From contig MNCI01005856.1 in the NCBI GenBank assembly GCA_015680685.1, positions 367,102 through 431,101 on the forward strand: a stretch of DNA of 64,000 nucleotides, given 5' to 3'. Below, in pieces: positions 57,288 to 64,000 of this stretch; position 1 is the first letter of the stretch; each line of letters opens with the position of its first letter. The translations under genes and the position numbers were made by a program. The DNA is from Gnetum montanum. Taxonomy: Eukaryota > Streptophyta > Gnetopsida > Gnetales > Gnetaceae. The notes below the pieces were generated by a model. The model saw only the letters and a program-made list of their open reading frames with translations, was not told the DNA's origin and searched no databases.

Positions 57288-59409
57288 ATAACTACCATAA
57301 ATACTAAAAGTAATAAGTGTTATATTCATATAGGACACTAAACAGGTGTCCCATAAATTCCCCTTCTTCTTAAATAATAAGTGTTTTTTATTTTTTTTAA
57401 CAAAGTCCTAGGAGAAATTTAAAAGTTAACATCACCACTTTCACAATAGTGGATGTTAACATATTATACATCCTTGAGATATTAGAAAAATCATGTGTGA
57501 AGTGTAACCATATCAAAAAAAATCTTGTATCACAGCATAACTTAATAAATTAATTTTGGCTTGTTGAGAGGACGACCAATGCATATTATTGTCATCCTAT
57601 GAATCCACGTATAAATTGTCATCAAACATCGCATTCTGTCCACCGTGCACTCTAATATCTACTTGCTTCAATGGATTTATCTGTGAAACTCTCTACCATG
57701 TCCATTTCAATGGTTGGTTACCCTAATTTTCACTTGCTAGTTCTATGAAAATTCTTGTCAGTACTCTCATCTCCAGCATTCTTGTTCTCCTCATAATAGG
57801 ATTCCATGTAACAAAATGAGGGGAGAGATTAGATAAATGCCTGAGGCTCTGTACCTCCCCCACCCATGGTAGAACATCTTGTGTAACATTATTATAGAGA
57901 TACTACAACTACTTGATATCACTTAGACTACTGGGCAATGTCATCAAATGGATGCATGATATGACAACGAATTTCATGAGTTGAAACTTCTACAGGCATT
58001 TGGCAGTCTGGAAATATTATTGCATAAGCCCAAATCCAGAATCTGCAGTGAGGAGAAGGAAGCTACATTACTCAAACTATATTTCATAATTGCAAGGCCT
58101 ACATTTGAGCAGTGACTAAATCATAGTAGCTGAATTGAAGATAGACATATGATGTGGTGGGAATCGTAGCCCCTATTTATCGATATTCTTCAAATTTTTC
58201 TTCCAATGATTCTTAATTCTTTCTAAAGTGCTTCATCATAGCATGAACATTGGCATGTTTTCCGAATTTATTTGACAAGAGCCACCACTAAGCCATGGAC
58301 CAAATCACGAATAGTGATGTTGTATAGTTTGCATTCCATGCCATCCTTTGAAGGATGAACTATGAATTTTCCTAAGTCTTTCAGTTGGAGTAGGCATCTA
58401 TTGTTTAGATGCTTTAACATAGAGATTCCCTCTTCCTCACATGCTACCAGGCCTTCAACTTCCCACATTCCTGTTAATTTCTCACTCTTGATTTCCTCAT
58501 CCTCTGCAAATATTTTCAAGAATGCAAAGTAGGGATTCACGCTAAACTCAAGGACATCAAAGCTTAGTCTTAATGCTTTAATAACAACAGTTTGAGGCCA
58601 ATTCATGCCAAAATCCATAATAGTAGGTAATGGTGAGGAAGAAGAAAAAATTGATGACATTTCAATCTCTTTTAAGGTGGAATCCCATTCATCCAGATGC
58701 CGATGCTTCAGTATTCCTACTATGATAATAATGGCGAAAGGTATCCCACCACATTTCTTTAGTAGCTTCTTTCTTAGATAAAACTTCTCCTACATACTCT
58801 AATAGAAATTTTCCTCTTTGTATTCATTCAAGAGTCCTTACACCCCATCCCCATCATTGTGTGCTACAAACCTCCAAAGGAATCTTTTGGCATTTTTGTA
58901 GTTCAGAGTTAATGTAGTTGTTTCCACATTTGCATCTTTTGTTACACTCCACAATGTCAATTGTTAGCTATCTAAGCTATAGAATTACATAACGATCCTA
59001 TGGTAAACTGCCAAACATGGGTTCTCCTTATCAATCTATTCACCAATCAGTTTCTCATTTTCCATGTTTGGCATTTCCATGTATAGAGATGGGATCTTCA
59101 AGATCATGCATATCAATCTTATGATAGACATTGCAAGCCAATGCCCATTTATCATCATATTTTTCATTTTAGTATTTGTTTTCTCTTATGTACACAAATG
59201 ATGTATGTGGGGCATAATTAATATCATTCATATTTTTATCATATTCTCTATAATTGCTTTTCAGGAAAATAATCTAATTCCTTATTTGCTACTGTATTAT
59301 CTTTTAATCTCCAATAAGGAAATAGTTTGACAATTTAATTTTATACTCTAAAAAGGTTTGAACATCATTTCCTAAGCATGCTTCATTAAATGGCCAAAAT
59401 GTGCCAACA
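57288..59409 (-). mobile_element. Repeat unit N2 carrying an NBS-LRR fragment
   Basis: Collinear with N1 (1,740-3,769) throughout. On the right it begins exactly inside a copia gag frame. The left end holds a shortened family-M tail (ATAACTACCATAAATAC...CATATAGGACAC). Its presence in two unrelated sites supports mobilisation of the gene fragment. Confidence 0.55.
57950..59010 (-). pseudogene. Decayed NB-ARC/LRR resistance-gene fragment (copy N2)
   Basis: Minus-strand order: LTLWSVTKDANVETTTLTL, KKCGGIPFAIIIIVGILKHRHLDEWDSTLKE (GLPLA-like box), then a 130-codon open part (58,660-58,268) with ALRLSFDVLEFSVNPYFAFLKIFAEDEEIKSEKL, MLKHLNNRCLLQLKDL and ITIRDLVHGLVVALV. LRR-like sequence follows to about 57,950 in broken frames. 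It is better kept than N1 in the winged-helix part. P-loop, RNBS-A and N-terminal domains are absent. It cannot encode a working receptor. Confidence 0.75.
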
Positions 59410-60793
59410 TTTTTATCATGTGGATATCTTCCTTGTCCTAGAATTAAGCGATGGGATTCATTTCCTTTGACAAGTCTCTCATTCACAAGTTTTGTATCTA
59501 AAATTTCTTTTTCAATCTACTCATAATACAAAGTCTTTGATTCTCAACTCTTAGATCTTAGTTATCTTGTGAGAGATCTAAATATTTTATTTTGATTTGA
59601 GATAATTCTTGATCCTCATCTTGTAGAGCCTTCTTTAGCATGATACAAAGACCTTGAAAGGATAAAATTTCATTATAAAATAAATCATATCTTTCTTCAT
59701 CTATTTCTATTGTTTGATCATCATCTTCAGTTGTTCTATCATTATCATCCATAAGAGACATGCAAATGATATGTGAATCTTGCATGGTATCTACTTCCTC
59801 TTCAATTTGTTCTTTATCCCAACTAGTGAATAAGTTGGTCTTTTTGAACTTAGCTTTGGATTGATCTTCTTTTTGGAACTTACTAGCACTAGGACATTCA
59901 GAGGTCACATGGACTCTTCCACCACATACCCAAAATTCTATAGAAAATGCATCAAAATTTGAATTTTTAAAATTCTTACCTTTTTCTCTACCTTTTGTGC
60001 TAGATTGATTGGGCCTTGGTTGATTTAAGTTTCTTCCTTTTCTAGAAAGAAGACCTAAACTCTCCTTAATAGAAGAGCTAGTTCATCTTCACTAATTCTT
60101 TCTTATTCAACCAACTCCTTATCCTTTGATGCATATTTGAGGATAATATGCTTTTCTTTTATTACTGATTCACTTATGGTATTCATCTCATAAGCAATAA
60201 GAGCACTTTGAAGCTCTTCAAATTTCACCACCAAGAAATCTCTAATTTCTTCCATGGCTATGATTTTCAGTTTGAACATAGACTATAAAGTTGCAATCAT
60301 TTTTATGATCACATCACCTTTTGGCAAGTCCTTGTCCATCTAATTACTACAACAAATTCTTTTTTCCTAGAGAAGTAGTTATTAATCTTTTCTCCTTCTC
60401 TTATTTCTAGTTTATCATATTCACTTTGCAACATTAGAAGTTTTGATTATTTTATACTGATGTACCTTCTTCATAGGTTGCTTCTAATGTTTTCCAAATT
60501 ACCTTAGTGGTTTTACATCTAGCTACTCTATTAAATTCAAATTTACTTAAAGTACAATATAGAAAAATATTTTCTTTAGAATCAAACATGAATTTATCTT
60601 TTTCATCTTGCATCCATTTGCTTCTTGGCTTGGTAGCTTAAGTGATTTTGTCAATGGATGTTGCATAACCTTCAAGGATAGACTCCAAAACTTCAAATTC
60701 CATGGATTTGAAGAATCCTTGCATTCTTGCTATCAAGTATGTAAATTCAATCCTATTAAACATCGATGGCTTAGTGTAAGAAATCTTCTCCAT
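59410..60793 (-). pseudogene. Ty1/copia gag
   Basis: The ATG at 60,793 opens MEKISYTKPSMFNRIEFTYLIARM, matching the copia start (PxFNGxNFxYWKxRM). Then come LESILEGYATSIDK, KENIFLYCTLSKFEFNRVARCKTTKVIWKTLEATYEEGTS (gag UBN2-type domain) and, after decay, a knuckle-like FWVCGGRVHVTSECP in which the first Cys is Phe. A long acidic coiled-coil stretch follows (59,908-59,558) and NERLVKGNESHRLILGQGRYPHDKN, the copia LEKFTKGSxxLDxIL motif. The frame ends where unit N2 begins at 59,409. The rest of the element (protease, integrase, RT) is not found beyond N2. Confidence 0.8.
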
Positions 60794-60834
60794 TGTTCCA
60801 TCTTGAAATACAAAGCATGAACTTGAGAGTACTA

Positions 60835-60847
60835 GGCTATGATATCA
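60835..60847 (-). other. Degenerate initiator tRNA-Met primer-binding site
   Basis: The minus strand reads TGATATCATAGCC; the usual copia site is TGGTATCAGAGCC, so two bases differ. It lies 41 bases upstream of the gag ATG and next to the LTR end, which confirms the orientation. Confidence 0.75.
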
Positions 60848-61690
60848 CTTAAGGATTGAGAACTTAGAAGGTGGGTTGAATAAGTTCTCTGATTAAAATC
60901 ATTGCAACCACCAAAATCAAACATAATTTTTATGTGGTTTCCCAACATGGCTAGTTCATACTCAAATGGTATAATTCGTGCACACCTCTAGACTTTGATG
61001 CTTCAAAAATGTGGTTTGAAGAGCATCACAACTTTTACAAGATTTAATCTTTGCTCTGAAGTGTTTTTTCATTGCAAAACCACTCAACCCTACAAGCTCC
61101 CAACAAGCTCAATGAAGATTTCTTCATGCAACAAGCACATCAAACTTGCAAGGTTATAAAGAAAGAAAGAAAAAGATCAAGGAGAGAGTGTTACTTGATT
61201 TACAGAGTCCTTACAATGATACTCAATTCAACCAATACATACAATTGATAATACAATGAAGAACAAATACAAAATCTCTTTGAGTAGCCTTGGATAGATT
61301 TGACAATGAATAGTACTTACACATTTCCCAAGAATCACACTTAGTCTTATACTATTTGAGTTTCCAAAAACTCCTTAGAATTCATTCAACCATTATTAAA
61401 TAGCTAGTTTGAAAGTCTACTTCAAGGATGAGACATCTAATTGCAAATAGCCTTAATGAAAAAGAGGCATCTACTTGGAAATGTAGATGTCTACCCATAG
61501 TCATCTATCTCTGGAGGTAGACATCTACTGTCAAATTGAGACATCTACTCTGTAAGATCATTTTAATTTCTAAAGCTTTCCTTTGTCATTTGGCATCTTG
61601 ACAGTCTACAAAACATCTTCATTTTGCTTGTAGACTCTATTTGAATTCTAGCTATCATCATTTCTTCTCAACTCTTTGTTGTCACATTTA
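60848..61690 (-). mobile_element. 5' LTR of the Ty1/copia element
   Basis: It starts next to the primer site with CTTAAGGATTGAGAACTTAGAAGGTGGGTTGAATAAG, the well-known inner end of many copia LTRs (in plus orientation). The outer end is set at about 61,686 (TTGTTGTCACA), by eye. A cluster of AGACATCTAC words lies at 61,429-61,556. Confidence 0.65.
61429..61556. promoter_or_regulatory. Cluster of AGACATCTAC motifs in the copia LTR
   Basis: AGACATCTAC or close variants occur about six times in 130 bases in both orientations (GAGACATCTAAT, GGCATCTACTT, GTAGATGTCTACC, GTCATCTATC, GGTAGACATCTACTG, GAGACATCTACTC). Repeated short motifs like this often lie in LTR U3 regions. Function not shown. Confidence 0.5.
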
Positions 61691-61719
61691 GGCCATGAAA
61701 TAGAGTAGGCTTGCATGGT

Positions 61720-62600
61720 GAAATTGGTCAAGAAAAAAGAGTGGATTATAACTAGAACATACCTTTGCCCAAAGGAATTAGCTAAGAGAAGTATTTATGC
61801 TGAAGTAGCTTATATTTTAACATATGGGTATCTTCCATTAAGATCTTAGTTAAAAGATTGGGAATTCACTATATCTCAACATTTTACTTTAAGAATTATT
61901 GAGTTCTATACAAGAAATACCTCATGTTGATCATCCCAAGGGGGTATGTTAGTATGGGAAACTATTTCTCTTTCTACATATAATCTAGATACCAACCTAG
62001 CTCTGAGAGACCAAGATATTACAATTCAAAGGCAATAATGGATAAGCAAGTTGTGCACATCTTAGGAAATATTCTAGCAATTACTGTTAGGATTTGGAGC
62101 TAGAGAACTTATTGGAGTTTGTACGAGGAGTTTGGTTTTATCCCTAATCATGTAGTTACAGGAGGCCAAACATTTTTTAACATAGGTCTAGGTGAATTTA
62201 GGCCACGAGCTTTATACTAGGGTAGTGTATTTTTAGTTAATTAAGAATGGCCATATATTACCTCAAGAATTATTGGCCATTGATCATCTAGCAAAAGAAA
62301 TGCTATGATAGGTACACGTCATGCTAAAGTATCAAAATTTTCTTCAACATGCACATGAAAGTTATTGGACATATTATATGAAGATATTTTTGTTGTCGAG
62401 AAACTCATCTAACAAATGTCTAGTGTTAGCCCTACCAAAGTGGGACTTTGATTATGAATATGTTCTATGTGGGGGCCACAATTGTGTTCACACCAAAGCA
62501 TGTATGGGATATTTTGTGGTTTCTCTATCATACTTAGTGGTCACAGTGCATGCATATGAGACCGATATGCTCAGCAGTAGAAATAGTGACCAAGACTAAA
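61720..62600 (+). pseudogene. Decayed plus-strand coding sequence of unknown identity
   Basis: A mostly continuous frame with about ten stops: YLCPKELAKRSIYAEVAYILTYGYLP, FTISQHFTLRIIEFY, FGARELIGVCTRS, HILPQELLAIDHLAKEML and an open 92-codon end (62,321-62,599) with YWTYYMKIFLLSRNS, LALPKWDFDYEYVLCGGHN and ACMGYFVVSL. I know no family with this pattern. It lies between a copia LTR and M4 and could be a captured or transposon-encoded gene. Confidence 0.35.
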
Positions 62601-62639
62601 ACAATGAAAGCAAGAGGAACATCATCAATCACTGCATTA

Positions 62640-63621
62640 GCAAACTAATCATGCTTGGCATTTAATTTTGGGATTTTTCCTAAGTTTCTTTCATAGCTTT
62701 TTTTCTACAAAATATTAGAATCCTATTAAGATTTGTCATAGAAAAGCTCATATTATTGGAAGCCTTAAGAACAATTTAATAGTAATGTCTTAATGAAATT
62801 GCTTATTTTGAGCATAGAGAATATAAGAAAATCTTTGGTATTTTGATAGGATTGAAATACCTTATTTATTTTTTTAAAGTGTATTATCTTATTATTTCAA
62901 TCAAGAAATTGTCAAATATTTTTCAAAGCTCTACTAAATGTAATCTTTGACATTTATTAACCAGCCAATATAGAGACTCATACTTTGTTTTTTGCGTAGT
63001 AATTTTTGGTAGTATAATAAGATTGTCTTTATAAAATTACTTGTTGAGCTTAGAAATTTTAAATAATTTGTAGTTATTGAATTGGAAATAGCTTTATTGC
63101 AAAGTGTTTACTTGTATCAATTTATCTTGCTTAAATATTTTAGATTTCACATAAATCTACTTTCTTTTGTTTCTCTTTCTAAGTTCAATGAATCTCACTC
63201 TATTTCTAGTTTTCTTCTATAACATTCTCGCTAATAAAAATTAGATGTAGATTGGTAGAATTGTGCTCAAACATTTTTAAAAAATTTTATTTGTTACAAG
63301 TAGCGTACTATAGGGACTGTATAGACTAAGTGATTGAACAAAATAGGAACTATCAACAACTCATAGTATTTGACAAAGTTAGTTAAATCTCTTTTATGAT
63401 AGCTAATTACAATTTTATATATAACCTAACCATTTTAAAATTCTCACATCTAGTATGTTTTGTAACTACTGAGTTTATTTGGAGGTATCTAGGCCTTGGT
63501 GATACTAGAGACCAACAAGCACCTAAACCTGATTGAAGAACATCTTCGATCCTATGACTTTCCAAGGGTGTGAGATCCAAAGGATCCACAATTTTGGTAA
63601 TTTCAAATGATTTCCAACACT
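62640..63621 (-). mobile_element. Family-M LTR, copy M4
   Basis: The minus-strand start is TGTTGGAAATCATTTGA at 63,621, then the shared TTTAGGTGCTTGTTGGTCTCT...CCTAGATACCTCCAAATAAACTCAGTAG and the ATTTGTTACAAGTAG / GAGCACAAT region. It fades near 62,640 without the TTATAAC tail. It is inverted relative to M1-M3. Confidence 0.6.
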
Positions 63622-64000
63622 CTCATAATGACATTGTGATATAGCTTTCATTCTAGCTGATCTCTCCTTTGAAGTCTAAGTATTATTTTCTTCTTCTTGG
63701 TCCTGCAAGATTACAAGCATAAACACATTTCTACATTTTCCTTTTTCTTTGAGGTTTGAAATATTAAAAGGCCAACACTTCTTCCGCACATAAAAAAATT
63801 ATTTTTTGGAATGGGCTTGAGTCCTATTATATGCACAACATAGGGCTAACATCACAAGCCCACCAGTTGTAGCACAATAAGTCACCACATGCTAACAACA
63901 CCATGTAGGTAGGAGTTATGCATTAGTGCTTGTTGTTGGCACCATAATAGATGTTTGCACATTATGGTTTTTCTCACCTCCTCCTACCATAAAATTTTTC
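63622..64000. other. Flank of M4, nothing firmly recognised
   Basis: A short minus-strand frame (63,715-63,625) reads DQEEENNT and TSKERSARMKAISQCHYE before M4 interrupts it, perhaps a gag-like remnant. The rest to the window end shows no feature. Confidence 0.25.

Noticed and set aside
57002-57307. 101-codon hydrophobic plus-strand ORF
   Set aside because: Composition-driven (T-rich), antisense to the LTR-like start at 57,287, with no motif.
1-64000. Search for tRNA, rRNA, bacterial operons, phage or organelle insertions
   Set aside because: No cloverleaf, rRNA, Shine-Dalgarno-spaced operon or chloroplast or mitochondrial gene was recognised.

Overview
The window is intergenic DNA from a vascular plant with a large, repeat-rich and apparently heavily methylated nuclear genome. 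I see no intact host gene. Nearly everything is LTR retrotransposon, in several nested layers: Ty3/gypsy of the Tat/Ogre and Athila types, Ty1/copia fragments, and a repeatedly present LTR called family M here. Nothing in the sequence fixes the plant lineage. Almost every reading frame is broken, mostly by TAG (CAG or TGG decayed) and TGA (CGA decayed), as expected from C-to-T loss at methylated CHG and CG sites.

Layout. 1-511: start of an Athila-type LTR, minus strand. 512-1,790: LTR-like sequence with a ~90-bp tandem repeat and a family-M tail. 1,790-3,769: mobile repeat unit carrying a decayed NB-ARC/LRR resistance-gene fragment (copy N1). 3,770-4,419: Ty1/copia RT/RNase H remnant. 4,420-5,690: family-M LTR M1. 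5,780-6,330: an unidentified CpG-retaining fragment. 6,890-43,782: a Tat/Ogre-type complex on the minus strand. Reading from high to low coordinates it has LTR L4, LTR L3, gag-protease B, a plus-strand spliced gene (copy B), noncoding tandem array, LTR L2, gag-protease A, the plus-strand spliced gene (copy A), a long ~380-bp tandem array, an orphan RT-RNase H-integrase, a ~30-bp minisatellite, a 3' UTR and LTR L1. 43,783-53,000: an old minus-strand Ty3/gypsy element (R), split by a complete 6.7-kb pol-less Athila-type element at 44,271-50,968. 53,120-55,770: two head-to-tail M LTRs, one with a 386-base assembly gap. 55,960-57,287: decayed coding sequence of unknown kind. 57,288-59,409: second NB-ARC/LRR unit (N2). 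59,410-61,690: Ty1/copia gag, primer site and LTR, minus strand. 61,720-62,600: unknown decayed plus-strand coding. 62,640-63,621: M LTR M4, minus strand.

How the parts fit. The Tat/Ogre complex is the most informative part. Two divergent copies have the same order: gag-protease, ~30-bp minisatellite, then a multi-exon gene on the opposite strand, with no polymerase directly after the protease. The antisense gene keeps splice-site-like junctions at matching places in both copies. An intron-bearing gene can persist in a retroelement only if it is antisense to the genomic RNA, so this looks like a real cargo gene of the family and not a chance insertion. A solo Athila-type LTR with a perfect 5-bp target duplication (CCCTT) sits inside an exon of copy A, which helps order the insertions. 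The 6.7-kb Athila-type element has both LTRs, a tRNA-Asp primer site, gag and a second ORF but no recognisable protease, RT or integrase, so it must have relied on enzymes from elsewhere.

Coordinates of repeat edges are by eye against other copies in the window. Edges given as approximate may be off by tens of bases. No identity percentages were computed.
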